From: Saccharothrix tamanrassetensis | GTDB lineage: Bacteria > Actinomycetota > Actinomycetes > Mycobacteriales > Pseudonocardiaceae | Assembly: GCF_014203665.1 (NCBI RefSeq) | Contig: NZ_JACHJN010000019.1 | Span: 1-41,746 of the forward strand | Length of the DNA stretch: 41,746 bases | Reading direction: 5' to 3' | Part shown: positions 31,927-40,166 of the stretch, one piece after another | Layout: every line of letters starts with the position of its first letter | Position numbering within the stretch: position 1 is the first letter of the stretch | Program-made: the position numbers and the translations under genes | Notes under the pieces: generated by a model | Databases searched by the model: none | What the model was told of the DNA's origin: nothing | What the model saw: the letters and a program-made list of their open reading frames with translations, nothing else

Positions 31927-32775
31927 TCAGGCCCCGGCTTTGACACGGCGCTGGATCTGGCCGGTGCGGGCGGCGCGGCGCAGCAGGACAACGGTGGGCA
32001 CAACGCAGACCAGCAGCGCGATCAGGCTCGCCTCGGGTCCGAAGGTGCCACCGGTCAGCGCGGTAGGACCGGACAGCGTGGTCTGCAGCAGCCCGTGCGG
32101 CGCCTCGGTCGTGCCGGACAACGCGACGCCGAAGATGCCGGCGTGGGTGAAGTTCCAGGCGAAGTGCAGGCCGATCGACAGCCACAGCGAACGGGTCGCG
32201 ACGTAGGCGGCGGTCGTCAGCAACCCGCCCGTCAGGGCGATCGACAGCACGCCCCAGAGCGTCGCGTCGCCGTTGATCGAGTGCGTCAGACCGAAGATCA
32301 GCGACGACACGACCAGCGCGACCGCCGTCCCGGTGCGTTCCTCCATGATCCGGAACAGCACGGCGCGGAACAGCACCTCTTCGGTGACCGCGACGCTCGC
32401 CGTCAGCCCGGCAGTGCCGAGGCAGCCCCAGATCGAGCCCCACGACATGTCCTGCCAGCCGCCGAACATCCCGATCAGCAGCATCAGCAGGACGAACAGC
32501 CCGGACCCGAGCAACGCCCCACGCCGCAGCTGGGACCACATCCGCACCTTGGCGAGTTCGGGGATGTCCGCCCGCTGCTCCACGACCTGCGACAGCTTGC
32601 GGTAACCGGCCACGACAACGATGACGGAGCCGATCCCCAACGGCAGGGCGAGCAGCACAACGGGCGACACCAGCTGCATGATGACCGCGTTCGCCAGCAT
32701 CACGACGGTGAACACGACCAGCAGCACGGGGAACCGATACCTGCGCAGCTGCCCGATTTCCTTCGATTGAACCAT
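31927..32775 (-). CDS. CPBP-family intramembrane glutamic endopeptidase
   Basis: This 282-residue membrane protein starts at ATG 32775. Eight hydrophobic helices are visible. All CPBP/Abi motifs are present: EE-x3-R at Glu132-Glu133-Arg137 (TEEVLFRAVLFR), F-x3-H at Phe161-His165 (FGLTH) and H-x3-N at His204-Asn208 (HFAWN). These residues form the active site of Rce1-like proteases that cut within the membrane; bacterial members act in bacteriocin self-immunity or signalling. It is the first gene of an operon with a two-component system (16 bp spacing). This suggests that it modifies, or is controlled by, the sensor; that link is inferred. Confidence 0.93.
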   Translation of the reverse strand: MVQSKEIGQLRRYRFPVLLVVFTVVMLANAVIMQLVSPVVLLALPLGIGSVIVVVAGYRKLSQVVEQRADIPELAKVRMWSQLRRGALLGSGLFVLLMLLIGMFGGWQDMSWGSIWGCLGTAGLTASVAVTEEVLFRAVLFRIMEERTGTAVALVVSSLIFGLTHSINGDATLWGVLSIALTGGLLTTAAYVATRSLWLSIGLHFAWNFTHAGIFGVALSGTTEAPHGLLQTTLSGPTALTGGTFGPEASLIALLVCVVPTVVLLRRAARTGQIQRRVKAGA

Positions 32776-32785
32776 TGCCCTCGTC

Positions 32786-32815
32786 CTCTGTGGCGTTTAC
32801 TTGTGTGACACAGAG
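32786..32815 (-). promoter_or_regulatory. Inverted repeat upstream of the CPBP-kinase operon
   Basis: CTCTGTG (32786-32792) and CACAGAG (32809-32815) form 7-bp inverted arms 11 bp upstream of the CPBP start, with TTGTGTGACACAG partly inside. It could be the response-regulator site or an mRNA leader hairpin. No unambiguous -10 was found. Confidence 0.35.
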
Positions 32816-33024
32816 ATTAGGAATCCAGGCCGGCCACGGAATCCCGCTGGGGACAGCAACCCGGGTAGCTCTCAGGGGGGACAACGGGCCTTCCCCGGGT
32901 GCCACGGCAACCTGCCCGACACGGCCCAGGTGCTCGGCGGCCCTCTTCGTCCGGCCGCATGACCACGCCCATAGCGCTGCGCGCACCGAACTGGACCGAC
33001 GCCGAGCCGGAATGGTCGTCGGGA

Positions 33025-33645
33025 TCAGGGGCCTGGATATCCGGCGAACCGCACGGGCGGCGGCAACGGCCGGTCCGAGCCGGCTTCGAAGGACTCGAGC
33101 AGGTACGCGACGAGCCGTCGCGATCCGGCCGCCGCCTCGGTCGTGCTCGTCGCGACACCGCTGACCGCCTTGAGCAGGAGCACCAGGTCCTCGACCCGGA
33201 AGTCCGCGCGCAACCGCCCGGTCGCCTTCGCGCGCCGCACCAGTTCGGCGAGCTTCCACTCGGCTTCGCGCCGTCGGGCATCGAGGTCCAAGGCACCGGG
33301 CAGCGCGGCGGCGAATGCGGAGGTCAGTCGGTGGCCGACGGCGTGCATCGCGCCGAGCCTCTCGACCGCGATGCGGAAGGCCCGCCACGGGTCCGGGTCG
33401 GCCAGCGCCTCGTCGACCACGGAGACGCACTCCGTGAACTGCCGGTCGAACACCTCCGTGAGCAGCGCCTGCCGGTTCGGGAAGTGCCGGTACAGGGTCG
33501 CCACGCCGACCCCGGCCCGGCGTGCGATGGTGGCCATCGGGACGTCGTGGCCGCTTCGGGTGAGCACCTCGCGCGCGGCGTCCAGGATGCGTTGCCGGTT
33601 CTGCCGGGCGTCTTCGCGCACGATCCGAGAAGAATCGGCTCGCAT
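33025..33645 (-). CDS. TetR-family transcriptional regulator
   Basis: This 206-residue protein starts at ATG 33645 with GAGG about 8 nt upstream (a GTG at 33654 is too close to that site). Residues ~12-60 are the TetR DNA-binding domain (NRQRILDAAREVLTRSGHDVPMATIARRAGVGVATLYRHFPNRQALLTEVF). The C-terminal helical domain (LLKAVSGVATSTTEAAAGSRRLVAYLLESFEAG) is typical of the subgroup that controls reductases. It is divergent from a quinone-oxidoreductase pseudogene across 56 bp; this gene pair is common in actinomycetes, the regulator repressing the oxidoreductase. With the partner broken, the regulator has probably lost its main target. Confidence 0.93.
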   Translation of the reverse strand: MRADSSRIVREDARQNRQRILDAAREVLTRSGHDVPMATIARRAGVGVATLYRHFPNRQALLTEVFDRQFTECVSVVDEALADPDPWRAFRIAVERLGAMHAVGHRLTSAFAAALPGALDLDARRREAEWKLAELVRRAKATGRLRADFRVEDLVLLLKAVSGVATSTTEAAAGSRRLVAYLLESFEAGSDRPLPPPVRFAGYPGP

Positions 33646-33701
33646 CCGTCCCACCTCTGTCCAGTCGGATTTCCCTCGTCACGACCCACGTTAGCGGGAT
33701 C

Positions 33702-34521
33702 ATGAGCAACGACGTGAGGATGTGGGCGGTCCTGTACGACCGGTACGGGCCGCCGGAGGTCTTGTACGTGGGCGAGGTGCCCAAGCCGGTCGCGGGCCCC
33801 GGCCAGGTGCTGGTGCGGGTCGCCTCGAGCAGCGTCAACGGTGGTGAGCTGTACGGCCGCGCGGGCCGGGTACGGCTCGTGACCGGGTTCGGCGGCTTTC
33901 CCCACCGCGTCGGGGTCGACTTCGCCGGTGAGGTGGCGGCCGTGGGGCGGAACGTGCCGGACTTCGCGCCCGGCGACCGCGTGTGGGGCTTGCTGCCCGC
34001 GGATTCGGCGCCGCCGCGGAGTTCGTCGCCGTACCCGCGCGACGGCTGGCCGCCGCCCCTACCGGCATCGACCTGGCCGAGGCTGCGGCCCTGCCCGTGG
34101 CCGGCACAACGGTGATCACCGCGTTGCGGGACAAGGCAAGGCTGCGCGCCGGGGAACGGTTGCTGGTACGCGGGGCCAGTGGCGGCGTCGGCCACGTGGC
34201 GGTCCAGCTCGCCGGCGACTGCTCACCCGAAACGGCCGGATGGTGACGGTGTCGTTCGACATCGACCACATCACGGCGTCACTGGGGTACGTGCTCGCGT
34301 CCACAGTGCACGGTCGGCGGCGGGTGCGGTTCTTCCGCGGCGACCCGCACCGCGAGCTACTCGCGGAGCTGACGCGGCTGACCGACAACGGCACGCTACG
34401 ACCCGTCGTGGACCGCGCCTTCCCGCTGGCCGACATCGCCCAAGCACACCGGGCGCTGGAAGCCGGCGGTGTGCGGGGCAAGATCGTGGTGACCATCCGA
34501 ACCGGCCGGCCTGCGGAGTAG
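33702..34521 (+). pseudogene. Zinc-type alcohol dehydrogenase/quinone oxidoreductase pseudogene
   Basis: Three frames in turn carry parts of one MDR-superfamily NADPH:quinone reductase. From ATG 33702: MWAVLYDRYGPPEVLYVGEVPKP to APGDRVWGLLP. Near 33995 homology shifts frame: GFGAAAEFVAVPARRLAAAP, LPVAGTTVITALRDKARLRAGERLLVRGASGGVGHVAVQLA. Near 34218 it shifts again, to LLTRNGRMVTVSFDIDHITASLGYV and PLADIAQAHRALEAGGVRGKIVV, ending at TAG 34519-34521. About 70-80 residues of the nucleotide-binding domain expected between VQLA and the LLTRNGRM segment are missing. With two frame changes and this deletion the gene cannot make active enzyme. It was the probable target of the divergent TetR. Confidence 0.87.
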
Positions 34522-34652
34522 GCGCCGGCCGCACGACGTACCGCGCTGGCGACTGCGGCGCGCTCGAGGGCACCTTGTGCCGCGTCTCACCGTGCATATG
34601 TCATCACCGAGCCGAGCAAGGCCACTGAGGACTGCCGTCGCGGGACGACCAC

Positions 34653-34704
34653 GGAACTCCTGGTGGAACGGCGGCTGGACACCGGCCGTTCCACCAGGAG
34701 TTCC
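34653..34704. terminator. Perfect 20-bp inverted repeat, bidirectional terminator
   Basis: Arms at 34653-34672 and 34685-34704 pair perfectly over 20 bp (GGAACTCC... with ...GGAGTTCC) around a 12-nt loop. It lies between the convergent ends of the oxidoreductase pseudogene (34521) and the TAP-like lipoprotein (34738). It is long and exact enough to stop transcription from both sides. Confidence 0.8.
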
Positions 34705-34737
34705 CCGTCTACCGGCACTTACCGCCGGCAACCCCGG

Positions 34738-36327
34738 TCACTGCGGAGCGACGTCGGTGCAGTAGAGCTTCTTGTCCGGCAGGCGGCCGGTGGTCAGGAA
34801 CGTCACCGTCGCCTCGTCCACGCACGTGGAGCCCTGGTTGTAGACGTAGTGCCCACCGTTGTCCGCGCCGACGAAAGCCGCTCGCTCGCCGAGGACCTCG
34901 TACAGCCCGAGGCCGTCCTCCCACGGTGTGGCGTTGTCCCTGCGGTTCTGCAGGATCAGCGTGTTGCGCGGTCCCTTGTCGGTCACGCGGACGGGCTCTT
35001 CGATCGGCTTCGGCCAGAACGCGCACGCCCAGATGTTGGCGGGCATCCCCGCGGTGAGCGGCCAGGCCGCGCGGTCCTCGGCGGTGCGGCGGGCGTACCC
35101 GTCGACGTCGTCGGACCACGGCGCGTCACCACAGGTCAGTGCCAGGAACATGGTGGCCTGGTTGTCGGCCGGCACGCCCGGGGTCGGCGGCGGCGCGGTG
35201 AACACCTGCTGCAGCACTTGGCCGTCCGCCTCGGTGAGCGTGCCATCGGCCAGCCCGACGGCGGCCTTCCAGAACTGCGCAAGCACCGGGAGGGACTGGT
35301 TGTTCAGCAGAAGGCTGTAGGTGACGGTGCGCAGCATCGAACCCGTCAGGGCCTGTGGGGTGCCGGGGACGGGCGCGGGGGTGCGGTCGAGGCGGTCGGC
35401 GAGTGCGAGGTACTTCCGGGTCACCTCGTCCACGGTGCCGCCCAGCCCGAGCGTGGCGTGCTGCGCCGCGGCGACCCTTGCCGCGTCGGGGAAGCGTTCC
35501 GACATGGCCTTGCCCCAGTTGTCCTTCGCGTTGGCCCAGACCTTCGTGGGGTCGACGTTGCCCTCCAGCACCACCCGGTCGGCGCGATCCGGGAACAGGG
35601 AGGCGTAGACGGTGCCGAGATAGGTGCCGTAGGACTGGCCCCAGTAGGAGATCTTCTCCTCACCGAGCGCCGCGCGGATGCGGTCCATGTCGCGGGCGGT
35701 GTTGGTGGTGGTGAAGTACGGGAGCTTCTTGCCGGCGTTCGTCGCGCACCGTGCGGCGTCGGTGCGGGCGTGGTCGACGTTCGCGGTGATCGAGCCGTCC
35801 GCGGCCGGGTACGGGAAGAGACCGGCGAGAGACGGGTCGTCGAAACCGCAGCTCTGCGGGGTGCTGTGCTGGACCCCACGCGGGTCGAAGCCGATCAGGT
35901 CGTAGGCCGCCAACACCGACGGCGGCAGGGTCGGCGCCACGACACCCGGTGTGTCCAGGCCGGGCAACGCCGGGCCGCCCGGGTTCAGCAGCAGGGCACC
36001 GCGACGGTCGCGGGAGTTCGCTGCCGGCAGCTTCGAGACGGCCACCTCGATCTTCTCGCCACCGGGGTTCCGGTAGTCGAGCGGAACCTCCACCGTTCCG
36101 CAGGTGAGCCGGGGGTCGCGACTGGCGCCCTCGGCCGACGCCGGGCACGTGTCCCAGGTGATGCGCGGCGTGGCGGTCGCCTCGGCGGCGGCCGGTGGCG
36201 CGCCCTGACTCGTCGCGTCTCCTGCCGGGTCGGCGTCACAGGCCGCCACCGCTGCAACGGTGAGCGCCACCGCGATCACCACCCTGGTGAACCTTCGGGG
36301 GATACCGGCTCCCGCTGACCGTTGCAT
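34738..36327 (-). CDS. TAP-like alpha/beta hydrolase lipoprotein (tripeptidyl aminopeptidase type), copy 2
   Basis: This 529-residue protein starts at ATG 36327; a TTG three codons upstream with GGAGG at 8 nt is an alternative. A signal peptide ends in the lipobox VAAC, Cys30. The S33/TAP pattern follows: LTCGTVEVPLDYRNPGG (74-90), LLLNPGGPALPG (112-123), YDLIGFDPRGVQHS, nucleophile elbow GQSYG with Ser232, RRDNATPW (acid region) and GGHYVYNQGSTC (histidine and a C-terminal disulfide cysteine). It would trim peptides outside the membrane. It shares this design with the hydrolase at 14649, but the two differ widely in sequence. Its gene has a hairpin 34 bp after the stop and looks monocistronic. 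Confidence 0.92.
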   Translation of the reverse strand: MQRSAGAGIPRRFTRVVIAVALTVAAVAACDADPAGDATSQGAPPAAAEATATPRITWDTCPASAEGASRDPRLTCGTVEVPLDYRNPGGEKIEVAVSKLPAANSRDRRGALLLNPGGPALPGLDTPGVVAPTLPPSVLAAYDLIGFDPRGVQHSTPQSCGFDDPSLAGLFPYPAADGSITANVDHARTDAARCATNAGKKLPYFTTTNTARDMDRIRAALGEEKISYWGQSYGTYLGTVYASLFPDRADRVVLEGNVDPTKVWANAKDNWGKAMSERFPDAARVAAAQHATLGLGGTVDEVTRKYLALADRLDRTPAPVPGTPQALTGSMLRTVTYSLLLNNQSLPVLAQFWKAAVGLADGTLTEADGQVLQQVFTAPPPTPGVPADNQATMFLALTCGDAPWSDDVDGYARRTAEDRAAWPLTAGMPANIWACAFWPKPIEEPVRVTDKGPRNTLILQNRRDNATPWEDGLGLYEVLGERAAFVGADNGGHYVYNQGSTCVDEATVTFLTTGRLPDKKLYCTDVAPQ

Positions 36328-36667
36328 TGTCTTCAACGCCCTTGCCTCCAGTTTCTCGGCGTGCCGCGACGCACTGACGCCGTTGTTGGTGAAATCTATG
36401 GGGGGTTGCGGCGCCACGAATCCCCCTGGTGTGGACACTTCTCTGTAGTCCTCACGGGGGACACCGGCCTGCGGCCGACCGGCCGTCGCCCGATGTGTGG
36501 TTGGCGTCACCCGATAATTACCCGGTTCGTCGTCTCGCCGGTGATCCGCCGATGGCGGTGCGTTCACAGCGATCGCGGCCACCGAACCGGGTGGCCCGGT
36601 TCGGTGGCCGCTGTTCGACCCAGGAGGCGCCTGGGTTCGCGTCAGGCGAGAACGGCTTCGGTGGCGG
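36328..36667. other. Intergenic region with a terminator and the TAP-like gene promoter
   Basis: These 340 bp separate two minus-strand genes. The hairpin at 36575-36611 ends the gene from 37747. Nearer the hydrolase start is GGGGGTTGCGGCGCCACGAA followed by TCCCCC, an imperfect dyad that could be a regulator site. No open frame is supported. Confidence 0.5.
36575..36611 (-). terminator. Perfect 17-bp hairpin terminator after the CrtC/AttH-like gene
   Basis: Arms at 36575-36591 (GCGGCCACCGAACCGGG) and 36595-36611 pair over 17 bp with a TGG loop, 57 bp downstream of the stop at 36668 in the transcription direction. It is a very stable intrinsic terminator without a T-run. Confidence 0.78.
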
Positions 36668-37747
36668 TCAGGATTTCCACTCGCCGGTCATCTCGACGTA
36701 GTTCTCGCCACGGACGTTCTTGCCGTTGTACTTACCGGTGAATTCCGCCGTGGCTTCCAGGTAGCCGCCCCCGTCGGGGGTTTCGATCTCCTGGTCCGGG
36801 TTTCCGGTGACCTGCACGTCGAGTTCGGAGTGCAGGACGGGAATCCGGATGCGCCACCGGGTGGGATACGTCTGGCCGGTGGCCGGGCTGGTCCACCGCC
36901 GGGAGACGCCCTGCGCGAGCGGCTCGACGGCGACCACGTCGTAGGAGCCGTCCGGGTGCAGGACCGTCGCCCAGCTGTTCTTGGTTCCGGCGCCGATCGT
37001 GTCCCAGATGGCGACCTTGTCACCGTTGGGCATGCCGAGGTTCATCCACGTCCACCGGACGAGCGACGTGGGCATCTCACCCCACTGCCTGTCCAGCCAC
37101 GAGGTGCCGTTGACCTGGTGCTTCCTGCCCTCGACCACGAGCGTTCCGGACGTCCGCATCGCCGGGAGCGCGAACTCGTGGTTCGGCACGCCGTCGACCA
37201 GGGTGAAAACACCGGTCGACGCGTAGTTCATGGCGGGACCGGTCGGCGACAGCTGGACGTCCAGGGCTCCCCAGGGCGTCTCGACCTGCACCGACTGGCG
37301 GGCGGCGTCGCCCGACCAGCTCAGTCCCGGCGCTTGGATGTCGAGCTTGCCCTGGCTCCACCGGTAGTCCTCCGGCTCGACCATCACGGCGTGGTCCTTG
37401 TACCACCCGGTGGTCTTGTTGATCACCGAGAACGTCCAGCGGTACGCGGCCTCGCCCCTGTTCGGCAGGATCCGCGTGTGGACCTGCAGACCGAACTCCT
37501 GACCGTTCGCCCGCACCGAGCTGGTGAAGTAGATCGAGTCGAACCAGGTCGGCTCGGGCCCCGGCGCGTGCCGACCCAGGTCGACCCCGGGATTGACCAG
37601 GGCCGGGATCCCCGATGTGGCCGGACGGACGGTGGAAGCCTCGGATGGAGCGGCCTGAACGGAAGAGCTGATCGGCACACCGAATGCCACAGTCGCCGCT
37701 GCGGCGACCAGGACCACCGCTCGGCGCCTGGTCTGGATTCTGGACAT
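36668..37747 (-). CDS. Secreted lipocalin-like (CrtC/AttH, kievitone-hydratase-type) protein
   Basis: This 359-residue protein starts at ATG 37747 with GGAG upstream. A signal peptide with twin arginines (RIQTRRRAVVLVAAAATVAFGVP, cleavage after VQAAP) exports it. The mature part shows the CrtC/AttH fold of two lipocalin-like barrels: FDSIYFTSSVRANGQEFGLQVHT near the start, APGLSWSGDAA, the family hallmark VNGTSWLDRQWGEMPTS in the middle, and TRWRIRIPVLHSELDVQV, GGGYLEATAEFTGKYNGKNVRGENYVEMTGEW at the end. Relatives hydrate carotenoids or isoflavonoids (kievitone hydratase) or are of unknown role. An exported version suggests action on a lipophilic external compound. It lies 115 bp after the FAD monooxygenase gene on the same strand and may be co-regulated with it. 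Confidence 0.8.
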   Translation of the reverse strand: MSRIQTRRRAVVLVAAAATVAFGVPISSSVQAAPSEASTVRPATSGIPALVNPGVDLGRHAPGPEPTWFDSIYFTSSVRANGQEFGLQVHTRILPNRGEAAYRWTFSVINKTTGWYKDHAVMVEPEDYRWSQGKLDIQAPGLSWSGDAARQSVQVETPWGALDVQLSPTGPAMNYASTGVFTLVDGVPNHEFALPAMRTSGTLVVEGRKHQVNGTSWLDRQWGEMPTSLVRWTWMNLGMPNGDKVAIWDTIGAGTKNSWATVLHPDGSYDVVAVEPLAQGVSRRWTSPATGQTYPTRWRIRIPVLHSELDVQVTGNPDQEIETPDGGGYLEATAEFTGKYNGKNVRGENYVEMTGEWKS

Positions 37748-37862
37748 GAGGACTCTCCTTGCATCTGAGTGGACGAGACCGTCGCTCGCATGCCGACAAG
37801 ATCGGCAAGACGATTACCGTCGCGCATTCCGACGGCAGGTCGATGATGGTTTTCCGTGGGAC

Positions 37863-39128
37863 TTACCCGGACAAGCGGGCTTTTTGTCGGTGGTTCGTGC
37901 TTTCGGGCGGCGCAGTGGAATTGCGGGCGATGTCGAGATCCCTTTCTTTGTTGATCCTGCTGTTGGCCCGGAGGAACCGCAAGGCGTCGCCGAGCAGCGG
38001 AAGCCGGATGCCGCGCGCGATGACCGGCCGAAGCGCGATCTGCCATTGGCTGTCGGGCGTGAAGAAGGACCGCCCGCTCACGCCCGCCTGCTGGTAGCTG
38101 GTGAGGTGGGGGCGTAGCTGGGCTTCCCAGGATCTGAGTGCGTCGGGGATGTGACCGGGGTGGTGGTGCAGCATGGTGCCGAGCAGGTCGGCTCCGGCCA
38201 GTCCGGCGGAGACGCCCATGCTGGCGTAGAGGCCGACGCACCAGGCGGAGTCGCCGACCAGGACCACCCGGCCGCGTGACCAGGTGTCCATCCGGGTCTG
38301 TTCCACGGTGTCGAACAGGAAGTCGCCGGTGTTGTCGAGCGCGTCCAGTGCCGGTCCGAGCAGGGGGCCGGTCGGTGCCGGGCCGAAGGCGGCGCGGACC
38401 CGGTCGGCGGGTCGTCCGGTGAACTGCCCGTCGATGTCGTCGGTGCGGTAGGACAAGAGCAGGCTGTGCGGCCGGTCGGCGAAGGGGAAGAGCCACATCG
38501 CGCGGCCTGGTTCGAACAGGCTGACGCCGTCGTGCGCGGAGACTCCGTCGAGCGGGTCCGACAGGGCCAGGGCGGCGATCATGTGGCCGAGTCGGTGCAG
38601 GTGGTGCCCGTGCGGGCCGAAGAGGAGCTGTCGGACGGTGGAGCGCAGGCCGTCGGCGCCCACGACGAGGGCGAACCGCTCCGTGGTGATCGCGCCGTCG
38701 TGGTCGAGGGTCACGTCCACACCGGACTCGTCCTGCTCGATCCTCGTGGGTCGGGTCGCGAAGCGGATCTCCACGTCGCCGGGGAGCGCGTCGAACGCGG
38801 CGGCCTCCACGTCGCCGCGCAGCATCATCCGCCAGTCACCCGGGAGGTCTCCGAATCCCAGGCCCGGTTTGCGGTCGCCGACCCGGTTGACGACGAAGGT
38901 CCTGCCGTCACGTACGGACCGGTCGGGGATGGCGTGGTCGAAGCCGAGCCGTTGCGCGGCTGCCCGACCGGCGCCGAACAGGGCGACGAAGTAACCGTCC
39001 GACCGACGGCCCGGCGCCCGCTCCACGACCACCGGTTCCCAGCCGATCTGGCGCAGACGGATCGCGGTGGCCAGACCGCTGATGCCGAGACCGACGACGA
39101 GACAACGCTTCTGACTGTTGGCGGGCAT
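37863..39128 (-). CDS. FAD-dependent monooxygenase
   Basis: This 421-residue protein starts at ATG 39128 with GAGGAG five to six nt upstream. The flavin motifs are CLVVGLGISGLATAIRL (9-25) with the FAD-ribose glutamate in VVVERAPGRRSDG, VVGADGLRSTVRQLLFG in the centre, and GRVVLVGDSAWCVGLYASMGVSAGLAGADLL for the second FAD site (GDS instead of the more common GDA). It belongs to the single-component aromatic hydroxylase group. A basic C-terminal extension (~370-421) follows the usual end. It is divergent from the MarR gene with operator-like repeats between, so MarR should derepress it when a phenolic or similar ligand binds. That link is inferred from gene order. Confidence 0.92.
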   Translation of the reverse strand: MPANSQKRCLVVGLGISGLATAIRLRQIGWEPVVVERAPGRRSDGYFVALFGAGRAAAQRLGFDHAIPDRSVRDGRTFVVNRVGDRKPGLGFGDLPGDWRMMLRGDVEAAAFDALPGDVEIRFATRPTRIEQDESGVDVTLDHDGAITTERFALVVGADGLRSTVRQLLFGPHGHHLHRLGHMIAALALSDPLDGVSAHDGVSLFEPGRAMWLFPFADRPHSLLLSYRTDDIDGQFTGRPADRVRAAFGPAPTGPLLGPALDALDNTGDFLFDTVEQTRMDTWSRGRVVLVGDSAWCVGLYASMGVSAGLAGADLLGTMLHHHPGHIPDALRSWEAQLRPHLTSYQQAGVSGRSFFTPDSQWQIALRPVIARGIRLPLLGDALRFLRANSRINKERDLDIARNSTAPPESTNHRQKARLSG

Positions 39129-39307
39129 GGTTCTCCTCGGGATGGTGGGGACTGGTGGGCCGGTGCCTTGCGGGACGGACGATGCGGTCGCCCGGCGTTC
39201 ACTCCATGTCTTGGTCACCTGGGCGAAAGGCACGGGACGGGCCGCGACGGATCCGATCCGGATCCGTCGAGCGGGGCGCCGCGGCGTGCATGACAGCTCC
39301 TCAAGAT

Positions 39308-39367
39308 TAGTTTGTATTACGCACTACCTTGAGTTTGGTTGGTAAGACAAACTATGTCAAGTAGGAT
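39308..39367. promoter_or_regulatory. MarR operator region and MarR promoter between divergent genes
   Basis: Inverted TAGTTTGT (39308-39315) and ACAAACTA (39347-39354) frame the region, with a nested pair GTTTG (39333-39337) and CAAAC (39348-39352) around 10 bp. For the MarR gene, TTGGTA (39339-39344) and TAGGAT (39362-39367) are spaced 17 bp and the ATG at 39374 follows 6 bp later, so the mRNA is probably leaderless. The stretch is markedly AT-rich for this genome. Confidence 0.65.
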
Positions 39368-39373
39368 CGCGGT

Positions 39374-39841
39374 ATGAGATCTGACGACGCGCTCGAGGAC
39401 GCTCTGGTTCGGACGTCCTTCCGGGTGATGGCCGTGCTCACCCGCATCGGCTCCGACCACGACCTGTCCCTCACCCAGCTGCGGGTGCTCGGCCTCCTGC
39501 GTGACCGTCGGCCGCGGATGACCGAACTGGCGGCGTTCCTGGGTCTGGACAAGTCCACGATGTCCGGCCTCGTCGAACGGGCCGAGCGGCGGGGCCTCGT
39601 GGCCCGGGGCAGGTCGGCGGAAGACCGCCGTGCGGTCGATGTCTTCATCACACCCGAGGGGCGCGAGCTCACGGACCGGGTGCAGGAGGAGATCCGCGCG
39701 GAACTCGCGCCCTTCACCGACCGGCTGCGCGCGGACGACCGCCATCTGCTCACGCGTCTGCTGGACTCCCTCTCCGACGCGGCAACGGCACATCAGGCCG
39801 CGCGGGGGGCGGCAGGTACCTTGCCCCTCGGTCGCGCGTAG
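39374..39841 (+). CDS. MarR-family transcriptional regulator
   Basis: This 155-residue protein starts at ATG 39374. It contains the MarR winged helix: DLSLTQLRVLGLLRDRRPRMTELAAFLGLDKSTMSGLVERAERRGLVARGRSAEDRRAVDVFITPEGREL, with the DRR wing motif of the family. Flanking helices (EDALVRTSFRVMAVLTRIG; EIRAELAPFTDRLRADDRHLLTRLLDSL) form the dimer interface. It represses itself and the divergent FAD monooxygenase through the inverted repeats between them, as is usual for MarR pairs. The start leaves almost no leader. A small hairpin (CCCT..CGAA GCG TTCG..AGGG, 39845-39864) follows the stop. Confidence 0.94.
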   Translation: MRSDDALEDALVRTSFRVMAVLTRIGSDHDLSLTQLRVLGLLRDRRPRMTELAAFLGLDKSTMSGLVERAERRGLVARGRSAEDRRAVDVFITPEGRELTDRVQEEIRAELAPFTDRLRADDRHLLTRLLDSLSDAATAHQAARGAAGTLPLGRA

Positions 39842-39844
39842 AGG

Positions 39845-39864
39845 CCCTTCGAAGCGTTCGAGGG
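39845..39864 (+). terminator. Small hairpin after the MarR gene
   Basis: CCCT-(T)-CGAA pairs with TTCG-AGGG around a GCG loop (4+4 bp with one bulged T), starting 4 bp after the MarR stop. It is weak but well placed. Confidence 0.35.
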
Positions 39865-39884
39865 TCGTCGGCGCGCTTCTCCTC

Positions 39885-40140
39885 GTCCAGGTGGCCGACC
39901 GAAAACCACTGTCGTGCAACAACCGCACGGCACGCGAGTCGGCGCGGTCACGACATCGACGCGGCTGAACACGTGGGCCAGGGCGCGGTAGACGAACTTG
40001 AAGGCCGTGCCCTGGAAGAACCCTGGCACATGCATGTGGCCGAACAGGTTGTCGGGCATGAGGTTGTTCGTGGCGAGCGTCGGGATGGCTTGGGGGACGG
40101 CGGAGTTCGGGACGAACCGGGACGGGCCGGGCTGAGCGAC
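39885..40140 (-). pseudogene. Glycosyltransferase (GT4-like) gene fragment
   Basis: On the minus strand a ~65-residue piece reads QAIPTLATNNLMPDNLF, GHMHVPGFFQG, FKFVYRALAHVFSRVDVVTAPT. This is like the first Rossmann domain of GT4 glycosyltransferases, where the ATNxxMPxNL and DxVTAPT motifs occur in this order. After VTAPT the homology continues in another frame (SRAVRLLHDSGFRSA), then fades. Neither start nor donor-binding domain is present. It is a frameshifted internal fragment lying between the MarR and DUF1963 genes, evidence that another gene once stood here. Confidence 0.68.
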
Positions 40141-40166
40141 CTCGAGCCGTCTGCGATCATGCCAAC

